Assembly (NCBI RefSeq): GCF_020906515.1
Contig: NC_085850.1
Location: 3,658,001 to 3,722,000, forward strand
Length of the DNA: 64,000 nucleotides
Source of the DNA: Vanrija pseudolonga
Taxonomy: Eukaryota > Basidiomycota > Tremellomycetes > Trichosporonales > Trichosporonaceae
Reading direction: 5' to 3'
The first letter of the stretch is position 1, and each line of letters starts with the position of its first letter. Both the position numbers and the translations under genes were made by a program. Below, one piece after another: positions 33,568 through 43,753 of the stretch. The notes under the pieces were generated by a model that did not search any database, was not told where the DNA came from, and worked only from the letters and a program-made list of their open reading frames with translations.

Positions 33568-34712
33568 TTAGAAGAGGGCAGCGACACCGGCGCCAAGGAG
33601 GGCGACGAGGCCGAGGGCAGGGACAATCTTGCCGGCCGACGAGGGCTTGGTCGAAGCGGTGGGAGCAGCCGAAGCGCCCGAAGAGTGGGCACCAGTGCCG
33701 GAGGCACCAGCCGAGCCCGCGCCAGAGGCACCAGCACCACCCTCAGTGTGGTTGCCACCGGCGCCGGCACCAGTCTGGTTCTGGCCCTGGCCAGTGCCGG
33801 GGCCGGGGTTGACGGCGGTAGCGGCGGGGTTGGCGCCAGTGTAGCCCGAGATGGTCGACGAGTTGACGGCCTGGGTGGCGGTCAGGGAGAGGGTGGGGTT
33901 GACCTCGCCGTTCTCAACGACAAAGTAGTTGGCAGCAACAACGTCGCCGAGCTTGGCGTTGGTCTGGTACGTAGCCAGGTCGAAGTTGTTCTGGACAGGG
34001 GTGTTGCGGTTGTTGAGGCCCTCGGGGGCGGCAAAGTCGGAGGGCTGGTTGAACAGCAGGAAGACGTAACGGTGGGGTCCGTCGCCCGAGGGGGGAGCGG
34101 GGCCGGCGTACTCGACAATGGTGGTGCCGTTCAGGTAGTTGAGCTTGTAGGGCGACGTCGTGGTGTTGACGTGGAGCGAGTTGATGAGCCAGTGGAGGGT
34201 CTGGGTGGGGCCCGAGAGGTTGGTGTTGACGTTGCCGGCGTCAACGAGGGCGGCGGTGTAGAACTGCGCGGCGAGGTTAGTGGATGTCACGTCAAATCTG
34301 TTGTGCGCTACTCACAGCCGTGGGGTTGAAGGCGGTAGCCTCGCCCGAGGGGGCGACCGAGAGCTCGGGGAAGTTGTTGGCGGCGGCCTGGGGGACGTTG
34401 GTGCCGGGGGTGAGGGTCGTGTTGGGGGGCCACGAGCCGGTGATGATGCCCTGGGGCGAGAACTTGGGGAGGATGGGGTCGAGGAGGGCACCTGGGGGTG
34501 GTGGTCAGTGGATGGCTCGGGGGCTAGGGGGCCAACAACAACGCGTCGGTCGGCGTGACGAGCCCAGCCCACGCGTCGTAAAGTCGCGCACCGGCGCGCT
34601 CTCTCACTACTCACCCTTGAAGTTGGCCTCGAGACCGGCAAGGTCGGCCTGGTTGACCTGGGCGGCGGCGAGGGTCGCAAGGACGGGGAGGGCGATGGCG
34701 ATAGCGAGCATT
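33568..34712 (-). CDS. Secreted PEBP-like protein with a probable GPI anchor
   Basis: The start at 34712 encodes a signal peptide (MLAIAIALPVLATLAAAQ). An exon with LLDPILPKFSPQGIITGSWP, then the PEBP-like core, follows. The core has LHWLINSLHVNTTT, then YAGPAPPSGDGPHRYVFLLF, the GPxPPxGxGxHRYVFLL ligand-site signature of phosphatidylethanolamine-binding proteins. It continues with NNFDLATYQTNAKLGDVVAA and a strand ending FVVENGE. A Gly/Ala/Ser/Thr-rich linker and a hydrophobic tail (AGKIVPALGLVALLGAGVAA, then LF) at the very end look like a GPI-attachment signal. Two introns are visible, one around 34264-34320 and one around 34490-34615. It probably sits at the cell surface. The ligand or function is unknown; some fungal secreted PEBPs are antigens or protease-inhibitor-like. 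Confidence 0.85.
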
Positions 34713-36438
34713 GTATGTGTGGGTACGCGAGGATGGGTGAAAGGAAGAAGCGCGGGTGGGTGTGGTGTGGTTCTTATGTGTCGGGGGGGGGCTAAGCCAG
34801 GGGTGGGGGGGGACAACATCGAGTGAGTGAGTACCTACCTAGCCAGGGGGCGCAGGGGGCACGGGCAGCAAGCAGGCGGCAGGCGGCAGCGGCAAATACA
34901 GCGTGCTGCTGCTGCTGTCACAAGTGACACCTTGTCCCTTCACTCACTCAGCACGCAAGGCGCCTTCCTGCTGCCCCTACCGACGAACGACGCAACCCAC
35001 GCACGTACAGTGCACGTCATTCGCAAAACGACGCGAACCAGGCAGGAGTCTCTCCCGGCGTGTTTCGTCGCTGGCTGGCGCACCGCGGGGCGTAAGCCAA
35101 AGAGAGAGTGACGCCAGGCGCCAGGGGTTGGGGGTGCCGCCGGGCCAAACAATGCCCAGGGCACCTCGAGGATCGGGTCTTGTGCCGCTGCCGCTCTGCG
35201 CGCGGGCGGCTCCCTCCACTTGACTCCAGGGCCTTTCGGCACGGTGCCGCCCTTAAAGTGGGAAGGATGAACCAAACAAGCAAGCGTGCGCAACGACAGG
35301 TCCAGCCGCGGCACCTCGTCCTGCTCACGCTCACGCTGCTGCCGACTTTGATTTGATTCAGAAGGGGCTCGAACCAACCTGCCAGGTCAGGCCGGTTCCT
35401 GCTCCTGCCCACCCCCACTCTGCAGCGCACCCTCACTTGATCGACCCCCCGCTTGCCCTGACAAGAGGTTATACCTTCACTGATGTGCAACTTGTTCCGG
35501 CGTCGTTTGTCGCGATGTTTGTCGCCTGCTTCTATTGTGAGCGCAGCGCCGCGAGGGTGGGTGGGCGCGGTTCGTCGTCGTCTTCTCGCTACTGCTGCTG
35601 CTGCTGCTGCTGCTCTGTGCTCCGCTCTGCCTCTGCTGCTTCTGCCGCCCCTCCGCCCCTCAGCCCAACTCGCCCAAGCACCACCCCAAGGCCCCCCCCC
35701 GGATGTAATTCCTGACGTCACGTTGTCGCCGACCCTCTTGCGCTCGCGCGCGTCACATTCGTCAGATGACGATTACGCACGTCGAGAGAGAGAGAGGGAG
35801 GTGTGTTGCGGCGCCGATGCAGCGGCAGCAGCCATGCTACTGCGCACCAAACCTAGTCCCCTCGTGCAACAGAGCGAGGTTACTGGCGCCGCTGGCTTGG
35901 CCCACTTGGCTCGTTTCCCATGCGGCGGCGGCGACTGCGCAGCACGTTTCGTTGTACGTCTTTCCGCGGGTAGGCATGGCGCCAAGGCTACGCGCCTGTT
36001 ACGCGTGCGTGCGTGCGGCACATTCACATTTGTTTCTGAACGCTGCCTTTCATGCGGCTGCAGCAGCAACACACAATTTGCACTCAAATACATTCGCAGT
36101 ATTCGCCACATGGGCCCGTTTCGACGTGACGCGTATGCCTGTCGATCGAAGCGAGCAACTTATATGAAGTGCCCTGGCTGGTCGCGCCGTCTGTCGCTCG
36201 CCCTCCCTGGGAGTGAGTGACTCGATTAGGCATGCGTGGTGGAGTGAGAACGGAGCCAGCAGCGAAATATCTCGGCTAGTTCCGGCGGACTGCAGCGCTA
36301 CCGTAGCGCTGATTGCGAGACGACGGCGAGTTTGATTATTACACAATGGATGCGTGGTGCAAAGAGGCAGGTGTGCTAGTAGTAGTTGCAGTGGAGCGAA
36401 GCGACCAGGTAGGCCAGGTGCCTAGCTAGCTTGGCTGG
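34713..36438. other. Gene-free region, 1.7 kb
   Basis: No gene is supported. The region holds CTG/GCA triplet runs (about 34905-34918 and 35592-35613), GA repeats near 35782-35800, and CT-rich stretches. Frames up to about 245 codons exist, but they are Arg/Ala/Ser-biased and without recognisable domains. It should include the PEBP gene promoter and the ZNF511-like 3' UTR. Confidence 0.5.
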
Positions 36439-37546
36439 TCACCCCAGGTCGGTGGCGCGCGCGCGGCGCCGGCTCCCAACGGCGCGGGGCACGAACGAGA
36501 GCGAGCTTTCCAGACTGGCCATTTTGGACGCGAGCCCGTCCATGTCGATATCGACGGCGTCGGGCGGCGGGCGCGCCGGCGGGCCAATGTTGGAGTGTGC
36601 GCGTGATCTTGTCGGCGATTTGGGCGGCGCGTCCTCTGGCGGCGGGTCGCGCCGTGGGCGGATCAGGCTTGCCGCCGGGCCGTCGGTGCGTGCAATCTGG
36701 TTCATCTGCGGCAATCATCAGCACAACAGCTCTCACGGACGGCTCGTCGTCCGCCATCCACACTGCCGACAGACAGAACGCCGCGCCGCTGCTCCCACTC
36801 ACACCGTGGTTGACAATGGAGAAAAAGTAGGTCACGGGATAGTCTGCCATGGTCAGCGCACATTCCGTTCCCAACAACCCACAATGCTTCTCGACGAGGT
36901 GCAGCCTGCGCTTCTTGGGCGTGAGGAATGCCTTGCCACACTGCTCCGGCGGGAGGAAGCACTCGAACTGGTGTCGGCGTCAGCCCAGCCCGCAGACACT
37001 GGTCACTCACAATCTTCTCGCCGCGCTCCTGTCTCTGCTTGGCAATGGTATCGTGCGTCTCGGTATAGTGCTGCGGGCGTGAGCACTTCAACCACTGCCC
37101 TGCCCGCCACAACTCACCAGGTCGAGCAGCCGCTCGTCGGGAAACACCTTGCCGCACTCGCGCCACTTGTGCCCCCTGCTCCCGATCGGCGACCGGCCCG
37201 CAAACTGCTCGGGGACGACGAGCACCGCGTCGCCCTCGGGCACGCGGCCAGGCTTCTCACGCACCGGCACGCGGCACACCCAGCGGTGGAAGGCCGCCTG
37301 GTGCGCGTCGAGCTCGGCGGCGCTCGCGAACGCCTGCGCCGTGCCGGGCTGCGAGCACGTCGGGGCCATCGTGCACAGGTAGGGCTTGGCGCCCTCGGGC
37401 AGGCGGTAGAGCTTGGGTGCTGGGACGTCGTGGTGGTCGTGCTGGTCGTTGTCGCTGTGCTCGCCGCCGCCGTCGCCGTCCGACATGCCGCCGTCACTCG
37501 ACGACAGAGACGCGGAGCGTACCCGCTTGCGCGTGCCGGCGTCCAT
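36439..37546 (-). CDS. ZNF511-like C2H2 zinc-finger protein
   Basis: The start at 37546 gives MDAGTRKRVRSASLSSSDGG and an acidic/His-rich stretch (EHSDNDQHDHHDVPAPK). Three finger-like units follow over about five exons. Unit 1 is YLCTMAPTCS, then FASAAELDAHQAAFHRWVC. Unit 2 is CGKVFPDERLLDL, then HYTETHDTIAKQRQERGEKI. Unit 3 is FECFLPPEQCGKAFLTPKKR, then RLHLVEKHCGYPVTYFFSIV. The spacing, the aromatic segment after finger 3 (YPVTYFFSIVNHG) and the ETHDTIAKQRQERGE helix match the ZNF511 family, conserved from fungi to animals. The C-terminal exon is Pro/Arg-rich and divergent. Nuclear localisation is inferred; the molecular role of the family is poorly defined. Confidence 0.8.
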
Positions 37547-38052
37547 TGCGGTGGCGAGTGGCGAGGGTGTTGTTGTCGACGGCGCGGTTCGACAGGTGTG
37601 CAGGAATGTCTGGTGACAATGGACAACCTCCACTTGGAAAGCCACGTGGATTCCGCCACACGGCGCATGCACGCTGAAACCCCGATCTCGCTTGGCTGGC
37701 GCCTGGCTCAAGCTGCACTGTACGAGCCAAGTCAGTGCCCCAATTTGCTCCCGCCTCCCTCCTTGTCCCTGCCAGCAACCAGTGACGCTCACTCGCTCGC
37801 CGTCCGTCCAGTGGCCGTGCTCGCTGCTGCTGCCGCTCCGTCGTCACCACCACCACGACGCACAATCTACCAACTCCTCTCCATCACACCCACTCTTCCG
37901 TGTCCATCCTCAGCCCACAAAGGATCCAGGTGAGTCCCGTGGATGGCAGTGCACCGCAGCTCGCCAAGCGACCCTCTCGTTGGCAAGCTCGCGTGCGCGC
38001 GCGAGCCGCAACTCCCCCCACACGTGCGAGACTCACCCCTTCCCCAGACACA
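37547..38052. promoter_or_regulatory. Divergent promoter and VMA3 5' UTR intron
   Basis: This lies between the starts of the ZNF511-like gene and VMA3. A likely 5' UTR intron runs from 37930 (CAG|GTGAGT) to 38047 (CCTTCCCCAG), ending five bases before the VMA3 ATG. The rest is C-rich with GCTGCTGCTGCC near 37822. No defined factor site is called. Confidence 0.55.
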
Positions 38053-38698
38053 ATGTCCACCTCTGCAGAGCTCTGCCCCATCTACGCGCCCTTCTTCGGA
38101 GCCATGGGCTGCGCGTCGGCCATCATATTCACGTCGATTGGCGCTGCGTGAGTGTCTTGTAGGCGGCGCGGCGGGCCGAGTCGATGCGAGCATCCAACGC
38201 TGACGCCGGCTCCTTATCTCATCTTGCTGCTACATCACACAACAGCTACGGAACCGCCAAGGCTGGCGTCGGAGTCTCGGCCATGGCGGTCCTCCGCCCC
38301 GACCTCATGATCCAGTGTACCGTCCCCGTCATTATGGCCGGTATCATTGCCATTGTAAGTTGTCGCTAGTCGGGCCCTCTGACGCCCAGTACGGCCTCGT
38401 CGTGTCGGTCCTCATCTCGGGCGGCCTCAAGTCGCCCATGCCCCTGTACACTGGTTTCATCCAGTTCGGTGCCGGCCTCTCGGTCGGTCTCGCCGGTCTC
38501 GCGGCCGGCTTCGCCATCGGCATTGTCGGTGACGCCGGTGTGCGTGGAACTGCCCAGCAGCCCCGTCTCTTCGTCGGCATGATCCTCATCCTCATTTTCG
38601 CCGAGGTCCTCGGTCTCTACGGCCTCATTGTCGCCCTGATCCTCAACACCAACGCCGAGACGGCCTACAAGTGTGCCGAGATTGTCGGCCAGCTCTAA
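38053..38698 (+). CDS. VMA3: V-type ATPase proteolipid subunit c
   Basis: This is the proton-carrying ring subunit of the vacuolar ATPase. Exons 38053-38147, 38246-38354 and 38390-38698 give about 165 residues with four membrane helices. Key segments are [60 protein letters not shown], and the last helix with the essential acidic residue in [20 protein letters not shown]. Length and sequence are near-invariant in the family. Both introns show canonical GTGAGT/GTAAGT donors, and splicing joins GCC-TAC in AAYGTAK. Strong, constitutive expression is expected. Confidence 0.97.
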
Positions 38699-39108
38699 GC
38701 TGCTGCTGCCGCTGCTCGATTGGGACGGACACAGCTAGTCAAAACCATCGCACTCACCCTCATGCCCTCCCCCACCCCCACCTCCTCCCCCCACTTCATT
38801 CTTCTAAGCCACGCTGGCGAAAGGACTAGAAACCCGCCGTCGTGCACACCACAAAGTTAGAACCCCGTGATGCACTCGTGAAGTTGCAGAGTGGCGTGGG
38901 CAGAGGCGACTAACCTGTCATGTTCACCTCTGGACACAGTGTCTCACTGACCGGCTATCGGCGGCGCACTGGCTTGAGTGCACGGACGAAAGAGCGAGGT
39001 GCGTCATGGCTACCCACATCCATGGCGGTTGGCTCGACTCGCATCCAGTGCATCGAGGTCCAGCCCAGTGTTCTTACTATAACAAGTGTATGACCCAAAT
39101 AATACAGT
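38699..39108. other. Convergent 3' intergenic region
   Basis: This lies between the stop codons of VMA3 (+) and the RhoGAP gene (-). It is C-rich just after VMA3 (CCTCCCCCACCCCCACC, about 38766-38790). I see no gene. Confidence 0.45.
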
Positions 39109-41448
39109 CTATCCTAACAGTTTCTTGTTGTCTTCGTTTAAGATGTATCCGAGGCCAGCACCCACTCCGGCCTCGTGCTCTGCCTCTGTGGCTGGGGCGA
39201 GAGAGCTCATGACTTGGCTTCCAAGGAGCTCATGGTACAGGCCCGACCTCGCCCCACTCGTCCTCCGTCCCATACCAATTGGCGTTGAGGGGTCGCTCGC
39301 GCTCAGCTGGCCTCCAGCATCCGCCCACGCGCAGTCGCACCAGCCGTTCCTGGACACCGTGAACTCGGCGACCGCGGGCCACTCGGAGATCCACAGCTGC
39401 AGCAGGCCGACAAGAGTCTGCGTTCCGCCGCTCTCGGCCCAGCCAGGGGGCATGAGGGATGGTGGGAGCGACTTGCCGGGCTCCAAGCACAGCGCCGCGT
39501 CCACCCTCGGGTCCTGACCCGAGATGAGGGACGGCGCAAACACAATCGCAAGGTTGGTCGCCCCCATGCGCGTCTGGTCCTCGTGGGCAAGGAGGTGGTG
39601 GCCGATATGGGTGAGATGGGTCAATACCAACAGGCTTGCCGGGGAGAGAGACGGAAGGAGGTTTGTGCGGATTCTGGCTCGTCAGCTCGAGGTTCCCATC
39701 TGCAGCTCACTCGTCCGGGGTATAGGTGCTCCGAATGAGGGGGTACAGGTCCTCTGGAATGAGTGCGCCTGAGAGTCCCTTCAGCAACCTCATGAACAGG
39801 ATGGGAGGAAGATGCGGGTCGTTAATGGCGACTCCGGCCCAATCGATTCTGGGTTGGGTCTTTGGCGGGAGGTCAAGCAGGCCTTGAATCGGAGGAAGAA
39901 GATGTGACTGGTTGTGTGAGCGAGTGCCGCAGCAGACTGAAGGTCGCAGTAAACTCACCGAAGCCGTCTTGCGGAAGATACCCTCGGTATCAGAGCACAT
40001 GCCCAGGATCAAAGCTCTGAGCTCGTGCAGCACGCGCGGCAAGTGGCCCTTGTTATCCGCAAGAATTTTGTCGAGATCACCGCTCCAATACTTTGTTGGC
40101 TCAGTTCTCTCCTGGTCCAGCGACGTCTTCCTCTCCTCAGGAGTAGGTGGCAGCGCTCCAGCAGCAAGCTTGAATGGAAGGTAACTGTTGGCCGTGCCGA
40201 TCGCCGACGAGATGGCGCTCACGCCCCACCCTAGACCGCCGAGCACGCCGCCCTGCTGACCCAAGGTGTTCATGAGCCCGAACGAAGCCATCCCGGAACG
40301 AGGGATCGCTAACTCCGGGTGCTCGCGAAGAACTCGGGCCTCCTCAGCCAGGGTGGACAGGGGCACATCAACGCCGCGTAATGGGATGCCGGCGCGCGCG
40401 AGGGCCAGTAACGATGGAACAATGTGCAGCTTGGGGTACGACTTGGGCGACAGCAGGGGCAAGGTGATAGGGAGCAGGGCTGGGTCGTGTGAGCTGTTGT
40501 CCTGCCCTCCAATCAGCTCGACTCACTCCTTGCCGCCGTTCCAGGATGCACAATGTACTGCGCCGATCAGCACCGCCCGACACACACACCCTTGACAACA
40601 TACCAGCCTCTTGAGGTTCTTGCGGTACCTGTGGCAGTGTCAGACAGATCATCACACACAATCACGCCCGAAGGCGACAACACGCACTTGCGGGGAATTC
40701 GACGCCAGTTCCAAATCCACCACGTCACACCGGGCAGCGCCCTCCGCTTGCCGTTGCCTGAAGCGGTGTCTTCTTCGGCAGCGAGAACAATGAGCGTGTA
40801 CCCCGCTTCTCCTTCGTCACCAACCCATGGCTCCAGCCGCCGCAGCACGGTGGCGAGGAGCACATCGTTGGTCACGGGTGTCGGCACCGCCGCCAGGGCA
40901 GCTAGGTTGAGGACCAACAGGGGCAGGTTGGCAAGTGGTGGAGGGTGGTTTGACATTGTGGCATAGAGGATTGAGCTCGTGTCGAGTGATGTGGACGCAT
41001 TGATGCGCGGTGACAGATGCGGCGGCTGCGGTGACAGGTGCGGTAAGAGGGGCCACGCCGCGGACCTTGAGACCGGCGGCTTCAAGTCGTCTTCCTCTTG
41101 CTCGTCTTGCTCGGTCACGGCTAATGAGTTGTTGGCACTAGAACCGCCGGCCCATGCTCCCAGGCCAGTGCGGCGAAGCACGTCCTTACCACTCTGCGAG
41201 ACTGAACGCATCGCGTTGGCCGCGCGTGAGGTGTAAGAGTCTTCCTGAGGTGGTGGCGAGGGGAGGTTTGGGCGCGACGTCGAGTTTGATAGGCGGTTAA
41301 GGCGCGACATTAGCGCCGAAGGTCGTTCGACACGGAATGAGCCTGGTGACTCTGGGAGGCTTGTCGTTCTTGGGGGCGGTGATTGAGATGCCGTGCTACT
41401 TGCTATGCTGCTACGCCGCTCGTAGCGTGTCGGCAGTGTCTGTGGCAT
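39109..41448 (-). CDS. Sec14-like/RhoGAP domain protein (Ecm25/ARHGAP1 type)
   Basis: This is a GTPase-activating protein for Rho-family GTPases with an N-terminal lipid-binding-like domain. The first ATG in frame is at 41448 (MPQTLPTRYERRSSIASSTA). A Ser/Pro-rich head is followed by the Sec14-like region: GYTLIVLAAEEDT, VTWWIWNWRRIPRK, then spliced YRKNLKRLYIVHPGTAAR, a signature of the p50RhoGAP/Ecm25 group. The RhoGAP domain begins with PLRGVDVPLSTLAEEARV. It has the arginine finger in DTEGIFRKTAS, then LPPILFMRLLKGLSGALIPE, a helix starting VLTHLTHIGHHLL, and the conserved NLAIVFAPSLI. The catalytic Arg and the Asn of NLAIVFAP are present, so GAP activity is expected. About five introns divide it, one of them between YRKNLKRL and YIVHPG. 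The linker between the two domains is Gly/Ser-rich. Confidence 0.85.
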
Positions 41449-42418
41449 TGTTGCCAAAGTGTGCGTTGTGCGTTGCAGTGCCGTGTGGATGTGACGCGTT
41501 GCTGAATGTGGAGGTGAATGTTGATTGTGATTGTGTGGGCAGTGTCAGTGTCGGCAGCGTGGGAACGAAAGGCGAAAGTGTCAAAAGAGACGAGAGCCAA
41601 GCCAAAGGCCAAAGGAAGGGTTTCAAATGTAATGTTGTTCCAAGTGGCGTCGTTTGAATGCGCTCAAAGAGGGAAAGAGAGGTGAAGTGGGTGGCGAACA
41701 AGTGTCAGGGAAGATTGGCGTGGAAACCACGTGGTAACATGAGTGTATGGAATAAAGAGTGCTACTATGAGGGGTGCCTGGGTGCGCGGTGCGTGGTGAG
41801 CGGTGTAACGGTGCGCGGTACGAGCAGTGTATGCGGTGCACGGGCGATCCAGAAAGCACAAGCGGCAGTTGCTCACCCTTTGAACTCAATGTGGACCCGT
41901 ACCACAAAGTGGGACTCGAGGCCGTAGATGAGGGAGGATGGGGGAGGGAGGGAGGAGCAAGCCGTAGACCCCCACCATGGAGCGTGTGAACTTGTGTCTG
42001 ACAATGTTGCACCCGACGGTAGTTTACCAAAAGCCTGGGACGTGCAAGCGACTGGATACAATAGGTCCCAGGCAACGCAGGAGCAACCCAGGAGGGTGGA
42101 TAGAGTGACCCGAGAGGCGCCATGTAGGCCGTGTGTTGTAAAACAGCTCCGAATGACGTGATTGTAAACAGCCCAGCTTTACTTTTCTGGTTTCGGAATT
42201 AGGAATAATAACGCGGCTCGCCATCGCCCAGCGCGCGGATTACTGGGCGCGCGCGCGCGATGCGCAAAAGTCGGGGTCCACCTCCACACGGAGCAAGCAA
42301 GCACGTACATACGCAGCCGCCTGCTTGGGTAACTTCTTAAAGCACACGGCGTCCACTCGCTGACTTTTTCGACTTCATCTCCCTCCCCCCCCTGTGTCAG
42401 CTCCACACTCGTTATACC
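41449..42418. promoter_or_regulatory. Divergent intergenic region between RhoGAP gene and SQR
   Basis: This 970-bp region separates the two start codons. Near SQR it has a CGCCCAG...CTGGGCG inverted repeat (42225-42231 and 42243-42249) abutting a (CG)n tract at 42248-42259. Around 41750-41850 the plus strand has GTGCGCGGTGCG repeats. It is AT-richer than its surroundings at 41640-41760. No gene is seen. Confidence 0.45.
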
Positions 42419-43753
42419 ATGTCCCTCGCCGCACGGGCCTTCCCCATCCTCTCGCGCGCCGCGTCCACCTCGGCCGCCTCGACTGGCAAGCACAAGGTCG
42501 TCGTCGTCGGTGCCGGCACTGGCGGTCTCACTGCCGCCAACCAGATCTACAACACGCTCAAGGCGCAGGGCAAGACGCTCGCCGACGGCGACATTGCCAT
42601 CATTGACGCGGCCAAGACGCACGACTACCAGCCCGGCTTTACGATTGTCGGCGGCGGCCTCGCCGACAAGACCAAGTTCCGCCGCGACCTCGACTCGATC
42701 ATCCCCAAGCAGTTTGAGCACATTCACCAGAACGTCAAGACGTTCGAGCCCGGAACCAACCAGGTCGTGCTCGCCGACGGAACAAAGGTCGGCTACGAGT
42801 ACCTCGTCGTCGCGCCCGGCATCGAGCTCAAGTGGTCCAAGGTCAAGGGCCTGCCCGAGGCCATTGCCAACCCGGCCCAGTCCAAGGTCGGCTCAGTCTA
42901 CTCGTACGACACGGTCGACAAGGCCTGGGACCTCATCCGCGACTTCCAGCCCGGCAACGGCGAGGCCGTCTTCACGCAACCCTTCGGCCCCGTCAAGTGC
43001 GCCGGCGCGCCCCAGAAGGTCGCCTACCTCTCCAACTCGTACTGGAAGAGCCAGGGCCGCAGCGACATCCACTCGACGTTCGTGACCGGCATCGGCGCCA
43101 TGTTCGGTGTCCCCCACTACGCCAAGGCGCTCAACGCGCTCCGCGAGTCCAAGGGCAACATTGACGCCAAGTTCAACTCGAACCTCGTCGAGGTCAAGGA
43201 CAAGGTCGCCGTGTTTGAGAAGGTTGCCGGCGACGATGTTGGCAGCAAGTACGAGGTGCCCTTCGGCCTGCTCCACGTCGTCCCTCCCCAGGGCGCGTAC
43301 GACTTTGTCAAGAACTCGGCCATCGCCGACGCTGCGGGTTTTGTCGAGGTTGACGACTTCACCACCCAGCACAAGAAGTACGAGAACGTCTTCTCGCTCG
43401 GTGACGCGTCGTCGCTCCCCACGTCCAAGACGGCCGCCGCCATCTCGGCCCAGGCCCCCGTGCTTGTTCACAACCTCCTCACGCACCTCGAGACGGGCAA
43501 GATGGGCTCGGCCCGCTACGACGGCTACACGTCGTGCCCCCTGTTCACTGGCGACAACAAGCTCCTCCTCGCCGAGTTCAGGTACGGCGGTGAGCTCCAG
43601 GAGACGTTTGCCCGCTGGGGCCTCAACCAGGCCAACCCCAACGCCTTCACCTACTACCTCACCAAGGACTTCTTCCCCGCGGCTTACTTTGCCAAGTTTG
43701 TCAAGGGCGAGTGGTACGGCCCCCGCACCATCTTCCCTCCTTCCTACCTCTAA
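42419..43753 (+). CDS. Mitochondrial sulfide:quinone oxidoreductase
   Basis: This FAD enzyme oxidises sulfide to protein-bound persulfide and passes the electrons to ubiquinone in the inner mitochondrial membrane (Hmt2 in fission yeast, SQOR in animals). It is intronless, with 444 residues, the normal length. A presequence (MSLAARAFPILSRAASTSAA) is followed by the FAD motif KVVVVGAGTGGLTAANQIY. Next comes YQPGFTIVGGGLADKTKF, then a redox Cys in PVKCAGAPQKVAYLSNSYW. The second FAD segment is YENVFSLGDASSLPTSKTAA. A second conserved Cys lies in GYTSCPLFTGDNKLLLAEF, with a membrane-associating C-terminus (YLTKDFFPAAYFAKFVKGEW). Both Cys used in the persulfide relay are present. Lack of introns stands out in this intron-rich window. 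Electrons go to the pool that Coq4, 2.7 kb away, helps make. Confidence 0.95.
   Translation: MSLAARAFPILSRAASTSAASTGKHKVVVVGAGTGGLTAANQIYNTLKAQGKTLADGDIAIIDAAKTHDYQPGFTIVGGGLADKTKFRRDLDSIIPKQFEHIHQNVKTFEPGTNQVVLADGTKVGYEYLVVAPGIELKWSKVKGLPEAIANPAQSKVGSVYSYDTVDKAWDLIRDFQPGNGEAVFTQPFGPVKCAGAPQKVAYLSNSYWKSQGRSDIHSTFVTGIGAMFGVPHYAKALNALRESKGNIDAKFNSNLVEVKDKVAVFEKVAGDDVGSKYEVPFGLLHVVPPQGAYDFVKNSAIADAAGFVEVDDFTTQHKKYENVFSLGDASSLPTSKTAAAISAQAPVLVHNLLTHLETGKMGSARYDGYTSCPLFTGDNKLLLAEFRYGGELQETFARWGLNQANPNAFTYYLTKDFFPAAYFAKFVKGEWYGPRTIFPPSYL

Noticed and set aside
35360-35390. B-box-like GGTTCGAGCCC on the minus strand
   Set aside because: No A box at tRNA spacing and no cloverleaf can be drawn.
35483-36220. 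245-codon plus-strand frame
   Set aside because: Poly-Ala stretch comes from a GCT repeat. The rest is unlike any family and shadows other frames.
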